From Gracilaria vermiculophylla (taxonomy: Eukaryota; Rhodophyta; Florideophyceae; Gracilariales; Gracilariaceae), in NCBI GenBank assembly GCA_019155205.2, contig JAHNZQ020000049.1, positions 2,021,998 through 2,036,001 of the forward strand: a DNA stretch of 14,004 bases. The letters run 5' to 3'. Every line of letters starts with the position of its first letter. Position 1 is the first letter of the stretch. A program made the translations under genes and the position numbers. Shown piece by piece: positions 1 to 8,304 of the stretch. The notes under the pieces are model-generated. The model searched no databases, was not told the origin of the DNA, and saw only the letters and a program-made list of their open reading frames with translations.

Positions 1-70
1 CTGTACACCTGTACAATTTCTCAGGCTCACGTCACTTCTGGGAGTCGAACCCAGGGTCCTTAGCGTTTAT

Positions 71-84
71 CTGGGCCCATAACC
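71..84 (-). other. Putative retrotransposon primer-binding site (initiator tRNA-Met, internal type)
   Basis: On the minus strand the 14 bases GGTTATGGGCCCAG follow directly after CCAACA. Their complement, CTGGGCCCATAACC, is the conserved anticodon arm of eukaryotic initiator tRNA-Met. Drosophila copia and relatives are known to prime reverse transcription from a 5' half of this tRNA, so their primer-binding site matches the anticodon arm and not the tRNA 3' end. The position right after an LTR-like ...CCAACA end fits that. The retroelement body would then run leftwards, out of the window. Seen: the 14-base match and its junction. Inferred: the retrotransposon identity, because no gag/pol sequence is visible here. 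Confidence 0.5.
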
Positions 85-163
85 TGTTGGAAAACAGATG
101 AGCTATTTGCGCTATACTCTCTTGTGACACAGGGCGCACAGTTCACCATTTGAACTATCAACA
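85..163 (-). mobile_element. Candidate short LTR of a copia-like retrotransposon (right boundary uncertain)
   Basis: Read on the minus strand this segment begins TGTTGATAG and ends TTTTCCAACA. These are the TGTTG...CAACA termini typical of Ty1/copia LTRs, and the end abuts the putative primer-binding site. It contains a TATA-like GTATAGCG. At 79 bases it would be unusually short for an LTR. The true start could lie further right, because the second LTR and the target-site duplication are outside the window. The five bases flanking the proposed start are CGAAA on the minus strand. Confidence 0.35.
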
Positions 164-1364
164 TTTCGCGGGTTCAGCAGTGGAGGTCTGCAATGCCAAG
201 GACGGAGTCGATGACACCGGAGGTGACGGCGGTGCGGGAACTGGAACGTTCCGCAGGCGAGGCCGAAGAAGAGGTGCAGGGACGCTCCGCAACCGGGGTT
301 GCACCACTGGGGCAGAAGGTGCCGGGACGGAAGTAATCTTGTCCTCTTCCATAGGAGACACGGCGGCTACCACTGTGGGAGCTCTCGGCACTGCGGCGGG
401 CCGGATAGGTATCACCTCAGGAGGTGCGCTCATATCCTGGGACGGAGCTGGAAACCGACAGGGCGCGCTGGTCGCCAGGCTCTCCATCCAGGATTCTTAG
501 TCGAGGACTCCTAACAGCAGCATCTGAGGAATCTAGCGCCACTTGAGGGGCAGCCCGTGGTTACACCCCTGACCGGGGAGGGAGCTGCGTTGTGACGCCA
601 TCGTGGAATAAGCGAAGAAGACGGACGACCAAAAACAGGCGAGGTATGGGGCACCATGGCGGGGCGCAAGTTCATATATAGTGAAAGCCGAAGGGGGCGC
701 GGACGAGAAGATTAGGAGACGATGCACCTTCACGGTGACGCAATGAACGGACGCGATGAATCGGGTGTTCCCCGAAGGAGAATCCTCGGAGGAATCGGAG
801 CGTTAAGTGCTTTGAGGGAGTCGTTGTCCGCTCTGGACTGGCCCATGCTCCGGTCATGGAGGTCGCGTGTCTGCACCGCGCATGATACGCTGAAGTGCGC
901 GGAAGCCCACGCCGCCGAAGGGAACGGCCGCACCAACAGGTTACGCCAAAACGGAGCAGACGCAGCCGGGTTAAGGAGGAGCAGGGCCCACAAACGCCGC
1001 AAGGGCTGAAACGCGAGCCCGCAGCAATACGCCGCGCAGGAGTATGGAAAAAGGGAGGAACGCCTGAAGGCGAGAACGGGCAAACCAACGGAGGCCGCGC
1101 TTGTCTTAACACCGATAGGAGCCACCCCAGGGATCAAGAAATCGGAAGATGCACCTCGAGGACGTGGTGCAATTTAGGAAAGGGGATATGTAGTGCAGTG
1201 GCTCCTGAGGAAATAGGGTGGTTTGGCCTTATGGTATAATATTCCTAAGGACGGTTCGTATTTTATTACGTGGGCCACGTGGTGCAGACTTCCGCCCACG
1301 TGCGCTACATTATCCTTCAGAGACGGTAGAATTATTACTTATTTTAATTAGTTTATGCAGGTAA
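164..1364. other. G+C-rich region without an intact gene; possible decayed element
   Basis: No open frame here has a recognisable domain. On the plus strand a 47-residue frame from the ATG at 193 to the TAA at 334-336 is rich in Glu, Arg, Ala and Thr. The same frame resumes after further stops (to about 545), which gives the look of a degraded gag-like or proline-rich protein. A 95-residue plus frame from the ATG at 722 to 1009 is Arg/Gly/Ala-rich and matches nothing I know. The overlapping minus frames are Pro/Ala-rich and look compositional. Around 1230-1310 the base composition changes to A+T-rich and contains the CACGTG cluster listed separately. Confidence 0.35.
1268..1302. promoter_or_regulatory. 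Cluster of CACGTG (G-box/E-box-like) palindromes
   Basis: Within 35 bases there are an inverted repeat ACGTGG-g-CCACGT (1268-1280), the palindrome CCACGTGG (1275-1282) and another CACGTG (1297-1302). CACGTG is the core site of bHLH and bZIP transcription factors. A TATA-like GGTATAATATTCC lies about 30 bases to the left. No intact gene starts nearby on either strand, so this may be a relic promoter of a decayed element or chance. Confidence 0.2.
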
Positions 1365-1790
1365 TTAGTACAATAGCGAGACCTGCCGAGGGAGGCTCCC
1401 GGCTTGATACTTAATCTGCCGGTTGAGCTCTACCTCTGGGGAAGTAAATACAAGCACCATTGGGTCTTCATCTACTTTTCCAGTTGGAGTCTCTCGTCGA
1501 TCAATGCAGGTTTCTATGCCGCCGATCCCCAGGTCGCATCATAGCAGCGCCTGTAGGAGCATGGTCCGCCCAGTGAACCTCCCCCTCCGCTTGATGTTTG
1601 CGGATCCCCTCTAAGAACTCCCCCGGCTCGCGACAGCGGATACCGAAGACCACCTCCAGGAATACGCGCCTTTGGAGTCAACAACAACTCCTAACGGACG
1701 TTTTGCTTTACTACTTCGAGGGGAGGGCTGACGGTACCTCAATACCCACAACCATGGTTCAGTTGTGGCTTTCCATTTCGCTAATGAGGC
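1365..1790 (-). pseudogene. Decayed minus-strand protein-coding fragments, unidentified
   Basis: Two minus-strand stretches in different frames read like protein. One, about 1501-1680, contains VVFGIRCREPGEFLEGIRKH. The other ends at the TAA at 1365-1367 and contains ETPTGKVDEDPMVLVFTSPE. The first ends at a TGA just where the second becomes open, suggesting one ancestral frame broken by a frameshift. I do not recognise the family. The fragments abut the 3' end of the Tc1 fossil on the same strand and could belong to an older element into which it inserted. Confidence that anything here was ever coding is low. Confidence 0.2.
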
Positions 1791-1800
1791 CGTACAGGCA

Positions 1801-2775
1801 CTAGTGGAATACCACACAGCGTTTGGGCATCGAATTAATGTAGCCATTAATTGTCGAATGAAGAGTATTCTCCCAGCAGTTCTCAATATAGTTCATCAAA
1901 TCAAAAACTGTGCTAAACTGCCTTCCATGGCCCTATCTCGTTTTGGAAAATAAACGCCATCCATTTTCAATGGCGTTTTAGTCTTGTGAGCATACTGACC
2001 AATCCATTACCATAATGTTTGCTTCTTGTAGCCAATCCGACACCAGTTTAAATTTTTGTACCGGTGCATTACCTTGCTGGATAACAAAACTTTTTCCGTG
2101 TGCACATTATCCGTAAGGTAGCTCATAGATATAAACAACTTCTTGATAGCACCGAGAGTCTATATTTCTATCAATAAATGCAATATCTGTTTTTTCATAA
2201 TTTGATATGCCAGCCTATACAATAAAAGAACCACCGCCAGAGGTCTTTGCCGAAAACGTAGAGCATTTTTTTCTTAGGTCATTCCATTAAAATTTATTTT
2301 TTACCAATCCAAAGCATCCAAATTGATTTTTGTTTTCGTCCGAAAACATAACTCTGTCTCATTGAATTTTGCAGTTTGCCATGTTTGCATACCAATGTAT
2401 TGTTTTTTCTGATGATTATCTTCTTAAAAGAATGTTTTTTTCATTTTTTTCTACTTGAAAAAATTTTGCTTATTGATCTCACGTGAAACTGTTGATTTGG
2501 AGGCCGTGAGGTTTAAGGTTTTTGCAATTTCATTGCTTGAAACTTTCCCTCGACACAGATTCCGTTTTTTACCCTGTTTGTCTGCAGGAGTCATAAGATG
2601 TAGACGCCCTGTAAATTTTTTTTGTTCTACAGATTGCTTGTTTTTTAAGGAAACGGAGAATTATGACCGGATGACGTTTTGAAAGTCGGCCAATTTCAGG
2701 ATAGGATTTTCTATTAGCTTTTAATTTTATGATTTCAAGCTGTTCGGAGCGCGAAAAAGGTGATCCTCGAGCCAT
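1801..2775 (-). pseudogene. Tc1/mariner (DD34E) transposase, inactivated fossil
   Basis: From the ATG at 2775 the minus strand encodes a Tc1-family N-terminus with a helix-turn-helix (MARGSPFSRSEQLEII, SYPEIGRLSKRH). It then shifts frame to a second DNA-binding segment (RGKVSSNEIAKTLNL, SKSTVSREINKQNF) and to the catalytic part. There VMFSDENKNQ holds the first Asp (codon 2338-2340), VIQQGNAPV occupies the second site (2071-2073) and NAIENGW holds the Glu (1966-1968), 34 residues after the second site. The C-terminal block INSMPKRCVVF precedes a TAG at 1801-1803. About 325 codons in total is the normal Tc1 length. At least two frameshifts and several in-frame stops (one just before VMFSDE's block, one after KNKF, one in FIV*AGIS, one in PYG*C, one in SQD*N) make it non-functional. 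The second catalytic Asp is Gly (GGT for GAT). Confidence 0.93.
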
Positions 2776-3681
2776 AACGATGGATTTTAATGATGTAGTG
2801 TTATGAGTATGAAACGGTTTTTACATAAATGTTATTCAAAAGTTGCACCGCAGTACTACTTTGGCGCGTTTTTTAGGCGTGATATGAATACGGAACGCAC
2901 TACCTTAGTTGAAGAAACAGACTGTGGTACAAAGCCTCTTTCTCTACTTCACCACAGATTGTTACCTTAGAATAAGAAAGAGGACCGGTGGCCTTATTCA
3001 GGTTTGGCGCACTGTACTTTTAGCAGGCTGATAGCCGCGCGGCCAGCGCTGCGGCTGGCGTGGCCGTAATGATGTACGCGAGCGCGCGGCGCGGCGGAAC
3101 ACGGGGCGCTGGGCGATTGCTCGCGGCGGTGCGCCGTACGCTCCCAACGGAATGGCCAATGCAGTGAGCGCGTCTGCACCCTCGCGCCAGAAGCGCACTT
3201 GCGAGAGCGCGAGCGCACGGCGCCACGCGCGGCATGTTCACGGCCATTCTTCGCTCAGCGTCCACCGCCCTTTCGCCAGCCGCCCCCGCTGTGCGCGCGC
3301 GTGCCGCCGCCCCCGCCATGCCTTCGTCGCAACGAGCTCGCCCCTCCGTTTCTCACTCGCGTTGCAGCCGCCCATGTTGCGCTCGTGCGTCCGCTCTGCC
3401 TCCCGAGCTTCGATGCAGCTGCGCGCGACGCCCTGCTTTCCGAGCGAGTTGCAGTCCTTCTCGCGTCGCACGTTAAATATCTGCGGGTGCTCTCGGGTCT
3501 TGGAAACGCCGTTAACACTTAATTCTCATACGTCATTACCACGTCGACGTTAACTTCACGACCTCCATTTCCGTGCCTCGCACCCGCAAGGCGGCGTCGC
3601 CGACACAGGGCAGTTGCTCCCCCCTCCCGGACGCCCTGTCCCCTTCCACCCCTCCCCCCTTCCCCGCTTCGCTAAAGAAAT
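2776..3681. other. Spacer: transposon flank, G+C-rich island and 5' region of the CLC gene
   Basis: From 2776 to about 3000 lies the A+T-rich 5' flank of the Tc1 fossil; I could not find a matching inverted terminal repeat on the other side. From about 3020 to 3450 the sequence is very rich in G+C and in CG dinucleotides, and frames are open on both strands at once, which points to composition and not coding. One plus frame from the ATG at 3234 to 3476 (80 residues, rich in Ala, Ser and Arg, almost no acidic residues) resembles an organelle-targeting leader but leads to nothing. This island is the likely promoter region of the downstream gene. Confidence 0.5.
3617..3669 (+). promoter_or_regulatory. 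Pyrimidine-rich tract upstream of the CLC start codon
   Basis: This stretch consists almost entirely of C and T in runs such as CTCCCCCCTCCC and CACCCCTCCCCCCTT, and ends 12 bases before the ATG at 3682. It probably lies in the 5' untranslated region or core promoter. CT-rich leaders are common near plant and algal transcription starts, but no function can be read from the sequence itself. Confidence 0.3.
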
Positions 3682-6360
3682 ATGTCGCAGTCATTCGAAG
3701 AGAACCACAACTATGCGCTGTCCTACGCCGCTTTCTTCACGCCTCGCACGCATAAGTTCGACACCATAGACTTTCGACTGTCCCCATCCCCAGCCAACAT
3801 CGAATCGTATTTTCCCAAGTCTTCCAAGCAGCGCACCCGTCACCTGCGTCTCGCTGGTCTTCTGGGCTTGATAATCGGGTTTGTGTTTGCCTTGGTTGGC
3901 TTCGTAGTCGACCAGCTCACAAGGGGTCTTACAATCGGTCTATACACAGCCACAGACCGCTTATTTCGCGTAACAAACTTCTGGGTTGCAGTACTCTTCT
4001 TCGTCGCTCTGTCCACCGTATTCGTGCTCATTGCCTCTCTCATGGTCGTGTACATTGCCCCGCTCGGAGCTGGCTCTGGCATTCCGGAGCTCAAAAGCTA
4101 TCTCAACGGTGTCCGGGTGCCGGGTTTTCTCGCAATCAACTCCTTCTTCGTGAAGGCGATAGGGATAGCATTCAGTCTTTCTGGCGGGCTTGTGTGCGGC
4201 AAGCAAGGTCCTATGATTCATGCCGGCGCCATTTTGGCTGCTGGCATGAGCCAGGCTGCAAGCTCGCGTTTCTCGTGGCGTTGGAAAACTTCTCTTTTCC
4301 GCGTGTTCCGAACAGAGGCGTGGAAACGGGACTTTGCAGCCATTGGGGCTGCCATCGGCGTGGCAGTCGCCTTCGGATCGCCGATGGGAGCGTGGATGTG
4401 GGTATATGAGGATGCCGCCACACATTGGAACTGGGACCTTGGCATCATCACCCTGTGTGGTTGCCTCGTTGGCAGCACCTTTACACGCATTCTCAATCTC
4501 CTGGCTGCCGGAATCCCGGGCAATGGCTTTGACGATTTTTTTCTAAATGACATCGGCAAACTTGCGCCCCTGCGGGGTTCCACCTTTCTGCTCAAGGACA
4601 TACCATGGTACTTCATTATTGGACTTGCGGGGGGTGTTGCTGGAGCCATTTTACCCCTAATTAACAAGTACATAACGTTGTTCCGTTATGAACATATCAA
4701 TCAGCGCAGACGCCGCCTGTTCGAAAGTGCGCTCATCGCTATATTAACGGCTTTCTTGCGCATTGTTATACCGTACGTTGCTAGTGATTGCAAGCCAACT
4801 AACACCGTCATCCTGGACTCTCTAGAGATTGCGACATTTAGAGACTACTCTCGATTTTACTGTGAGGAAGGTGAATATTCTGCTTGGGCAGCCGCCATCT
4901 ACAACCCTTCGGACTCTGTTGTGCGTTCTCTTCTTTACGCCACTGGCCCAGGGAATTTTTCTGCTCCGGCATTGGCGGTGGCTGTACTGTTCTACTTTGT
5001 CTTTATTATTTGGACGTATGGCGCTGCGGTTCCTGCTGGTGTCTTCTTTCCCGGGTTCTTGCTGGGCGGTGTGTACGGGCGTCTTATGGGTATAGGCGTG
5101 CAGGCAATATTTCCGTCTCGCGGTGACATCTCATTGAGAGGATTCGCGTTCGTGGGGGCTGTCTCTGCGCTTGCTGGAGTCACCAGAACCATATCGGTAT
5201 CAGTTATCGCGCTCGAAGCCGTTGGAGGTTATACCGGTGCTTTCGCAGCTGTATTTGTGGCCGTGGTCGCGAAGTTAACTAGCGATTTTCTGTACAGACG
5301 GGGAATATACGACCTGCACATTGATTTGAAGGGAATCCCGTTTTTGTCAAGTGAAGTGCCCAAGCTTGAATCTTATGTCCGTCTGCGCGTGTCTGATGTG
5401 ATGCAAAGCAAGCTGATTGGCGTGCGCCGCCTTTCAAGGATTTCGGCCCTGGTTAGAATGCTTGCAACGAATGAACATCACTCATTCCCCGTGTTTTTGA
5501 AGCTCAAACAAAAGCAGAATGCTTCAAGCACTGATGCACCTGAATTGCAAAATGCCGGTGCAATCGCGTCGGGAATGGCAAACGAGTCATACGCTTCACT
5601 GCTTGCTTCTCAATTGGATCAGCAAGAAGCCCGTGAAATTGACAAACAGGTTCCGGCATCAACGATTATTACAGCCGACAATACTGGTTTGCAAGCAACG
5701 ATATTCGATGAGGGAGCGACTCAACTTCTCACCCTTACGGACAAGAAGGAGGTGATGAACTACAGGAAGATTCAGAAGCGAAATCTTCCTGCGGGCGGTA
5801 CTTTTGGTGATGATTCACATGCAAAGCGTCCAAGAGATGATGAGGCTTCCCGAGGCTCATCATCCACGTCTTTGCACGGATTTCCTCCAGAAAGACCGTC
5901 GGACGAAAGTGACGTACCGGAATTTGAGCTCATCGGCAGCATTGATAGGGGTACATTGCTGGCCCTTCTGAAACATGAATGCGAGAAGCATGAGCGTTTG
6001 GCCGCCGAGGATGAAGTAGACCAGGACCAGATCTCAAGAGAAGACCTTGATTCGGCGTGGCCGAATTCTTCATTATTGAAGCAGGACCAAGAAAGCGTGA
6101 TTGTTAATAGAGTCAGAGAGTTGAAGCTCTTGAATGTTGTGATCGACCTCAAGCCGCATATTAATCCAGACCCGCTGCTAATGTCTGATCGAGCAATGCC
6201 TTCCACGGCGTATTTGTTGTTCCGCCGCACTGGCGCTCGTCATATACTTGTAGCAAATATGAGAGGCGGACGCGTATGTGGAATCATGACACGTAAAGAC
6301 GTGTTGCCGGAAAGCATTGAAGAGGTTCTCAGTCGTATGCAAGGTGTGAAAGTGGAGTAA
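3682..6360 (+). CDS. CLC-family chloride channel/exchanger with C-terminal CBS domains, gating Glu replaced by Gln
   Basis: An 892-residue intronless gene for an anion transporter of the CLC superfamily, likely in an internal membrane (vacuole, plastid or endosome) as for plant CLCs. A cytosolic N-terminus of about 55 residues is followed by the membrane domain (about 56-560). It carries the three anion-site motifs: GSGIPE (131-136), GKQGP (173-177) and GVFFPG (453-458). Tyr543 in GIYDLHI aligns with the central-site tyrosine. Ser132 is the chloride-type residue (nitrate-type plant CLCs have Pro). The gating glutamate of GKEGP is Gln175, and the proton-glutamate position in VYEDAATHW is Asp244. 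Two CBS domains follow: CBS1 starts near 571 (VSDVMQSKL) but is split by about 143 hydrophilic residues (606-748) before LIGSIDRGTLLALL; CBS2 is about 820-885 (ARHILV, CGIMTRKDV). The extra length over plant CLCs (about 780 residues) is this insertion. Family assignment is very secure; transport mode is uncertain. Confidence 0.97.
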   Translation: MSQSFEENHNYALSYAAFFTPRTHKFDTIDFRLSPSPANIESYFPKSSKQRTRHLRLAGLLGLIIGFVFALVGFVVDQLTRGLTIGLYTATDRLFRVTNFWVAVLFFVALSTVFVLIASLMVVYIAPLGAGSGIPELKSYLNGVRVPGFLAINSFFVKAIGIAFSLSGGLVCGKQGPMIHAGAILAAGMSQAASSRFSWRWKTSLFRVFRTEAWKRDFAAIGAAIGVAVAFGSPMGAWMWVYEDAATHWNWDLGIITLCGCLVGSTFTRILNLLAAGIPGNGFDDFFLNDIGKLAPLRGSTFLLKDIPWYFIIGLAGGVAGAILPLINKYITLFRYEHINQRRRRLFESALIAILTAFLRIVIPYVASDCKPTNTVILDSLEIATFRDYSRFYCEEGEYSAWAAAIYNPSDSVVRSLLYATGPGNFSAPALAVAVLFYFVFIIWTYGAAVPAGVFFPGFLLGGVYGRLMGIGVQAIFPSRGDISLRGFAFVGAVSALAGVTRTISVSVIALEAVGGYTGAFAAVFVAVVAKLTSDFLYRRGIYDLHIDLKGIPFLSSEVPKLESYVRLRVSDVMQSKLIGVRRLSRISALVRMLATNEHHSFPVFLKLKQKQNASSTDAPELQNAGAIASGMANESYASLLASQLDQQEAREIDKQVPASTIITADNTGLQATIFDEGATQLLTLTDKKEVMNYRKIQKRNLPAGGTFGDDSHAKRPRDDEASRGSSSTSLHGFPPERPSDESDVPEFELIGSIDRGTLLALLKHECEKHERLAAEDEVDQDQISREDLDSAWPNSSLLKQDQESVIVNRVRELKLLNVVIDLKPHINPDPLLMSDRAMPSTAYLLFRRTGARHILVANMRGGRVCGIMTRKDVLPESIEEVLSRMQGVKVE

Positions 6361-7222
6361 CACGTCATGGACAGCAAAGCATTGTTTCCCAACGGGCACG
6401 TTCGAACAAACAATGGTTATCTTGAATTATTTTGCTTGATAGATAGATTCCCTTTGACTTGTGGGAATCAGTTTTTTTTTCGTTTTAAAGCCGTGAAAAA
6501 GGATACGTCGTAGGAATCCGGTAAGGAATGCAAGACACACTTGCACGGGTGAAAGAGATATTGCCGGCGCTTTCAAGTCGCAGGTCTCCACAACATTGAC
6601 AGTCTGACAATTAGACACGATTCCCTCCCCGCAGATATCGTGGTACTCGGTGACCAGAAGCACATGAAGGTCTGCACGTCGGTGGCCTGTTGTAGTTACG
6701 GTGATAGCCATAAATTTTGTAGCATTACTGTACACTGTGCTCTATAGTACATTACGTTAAAGATCGATCCCATGAAGCATAATGGTCCAGATGAATTGAT
6801 CATTTTGTAGGCAAGCCAGATGAAAAGATATTTCACTACTTTTCCCCCGAATCTGCTATGAGTTTTGTCCCAAGAATCAACGGAAGAGATAGTGGAAGAC
6901 CCATCCGCCCTGTAAGATCTATGATGTGTGTGCAGCTTGAAATTTACCTTCCTTTCAATTGGTTTTTGTAGCTCACGGAGGGCCACAAGCGATCCGCCTT
7001 CCTGACTTCCCTCCTTTGGGAAGCGAAACGGATCTGCGGTCGAGTCTCCAACGATACCAGCACATTTCAGTTTAATGCAGTATACTGGCCACGGGGAATT
7101 GAGTGAACGCCGGGCTTTATCGGTTTGTGATATCGTCAGGAAGTGGTCTGAAAGAGTGCTGGTCTTACTTGCAAGAGAGCGGTTTTTTGAACAGGAACGC
7201 GGAATTAGACTCACGTACCCAC

Positions 7223-7257
<35 letters not shown>

Positions 7258-8304
7258 CATGGAGACAAAATTAATGACTGTGAAGTGAAAGGGTATATTC
7301 TGCGAGGCGTTATATTTCAGTAGTGAAGTTGTGAGAAACGTCGGTAGTTAAGAGCTCACGATACCGGAAAGGATTTAGAGGTTGATCTTTTTGTTCGCCA
7401 AAGATCAAGTTGCAGACTTGGCGTCACACGTTGATTGGTTTTCAAACTGCCGGCGGTGTGCCGCGTGTTGTGCTAGAGCAGAGAAGGTTTGCGCGCGGTT
7501 TGCGATGTGTTGGTGATGGTGCTTGCGGATTTGAGAACCAGCTTTGGAGTTCTATTTTCAGTGGATACAAAATGAGGTTGAGGCATCTCTTTCGGACCTT
7601 TTTAAACCTCAAGAAACTTGTCTGTCACGTTGCACATCATTATGTGGTAAGCATTTCTTCCGTCCTCGCATCGTTATAAGATATCGATAAAAATTCACAT
7701 ACCCCTCCCATCTTCACAACAAGCAAGCGAGACACATATTTGAATTGTTTTGATTCGTTCCGGATCACGCTGCAAGTTGTTACATGAATGGAAAACAACT
7801 TCCATTTAGAAGCAAAGCGAAATTTGTAAATGCAGATCGTCGCTGAGAAGTTATGAAGATCTTGAATGTGATGCATAATACCGTCTAATAAGCGTTCTTG
7901 GCTCCCCTGTTTTGGAGCGGAGCATGAGAGAGCGATGCTAATATTTCTTCGGTCCAACGGATCTTATTCGTTCTGTGCACGGGAATCGCAAAGATGCAAG
8001 CCAGCTAACAAACATCGTAAGCATAGTGTCAAGTAAAAGTGGATGACATAGATACCGCAGCTTCATCGTGCTTGTGGATGTCTGGTTAACGCTTACTCCT
8101 TTGCCGTGGCGTCAGAAACGCAGATACTGTATCAAAATGCATTACAGACTCTAATTTGCACGCAGTCCGAGTCCTGGTCACTACGCGTACTATGCCGAAG
8201 GCCTCGATGCACATACGAGTCAAGTGCTCTCAACTCAACCTTGAAATACATCATCGCAGCCACACTTTCAGAGCACGAAGCGTTGGCGAAGGAAACTTTA
8301 CGGG
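6361..8304. other. 1.9 kb spacer without a supportable gene
   Basis: This region contains the 3' flank of the CLC gene, an (AG)15 microsatellite (7226-7255) and the upstream region of the ferredoxin-like gene. The longest frames begin at GTG or TTG, not ATG, and show no domain. The only ATG-started candidate worth naming is a 94-residue minus frame at 6427-6711 (MAITVTTTGHRRADLHVLLV at its start), which has a mixed composition but no motif I recognise. I see no tRNA or other structured RNA. Confidence 0.5.
7226..7255. repeat. (AG)15 dinucleotide microsatellite
   Basis: A perfect run of AG repeats spans 30 bases between ACAAC and CTCATGG. It lies in non-coding DNA and is expected to vary in length between individuals. 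Confidence 0.98.

Noticed and set aside
31..128. A tRNA gene on the minus strand
   Set aside because: The T-arm is perfect, but the acceptor pairs at only five positions, the anticodon arm does not form a seven-base loop with a five-base stem, and the variable region is too long. The GGTTATGGGCCCAG segment is better explained as a retrotransposon primer-binding site.
158..487. Pro/Ala-rich minus-strand ORF of 109 residues
   Set aside because: Low-complexity composition, no domain, complementary to an equally open plus frame; it ends inside the putative LTR.
1952..1978. Hairpin AAACGCCAT/ATGGCGTTT followed by T residues, terminator-like
   Set aside because: It lies inside the catalytic part of the Tc1 transposase and arises from its codons; rho-independent terminators are not expected in this eukaryotic context.
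6696..7214. 172-residue minus-strand ORF
   Set aside because: Starts at GTG, contains no recognised motif and includes part of the region next to the microsatellite; likely chance.
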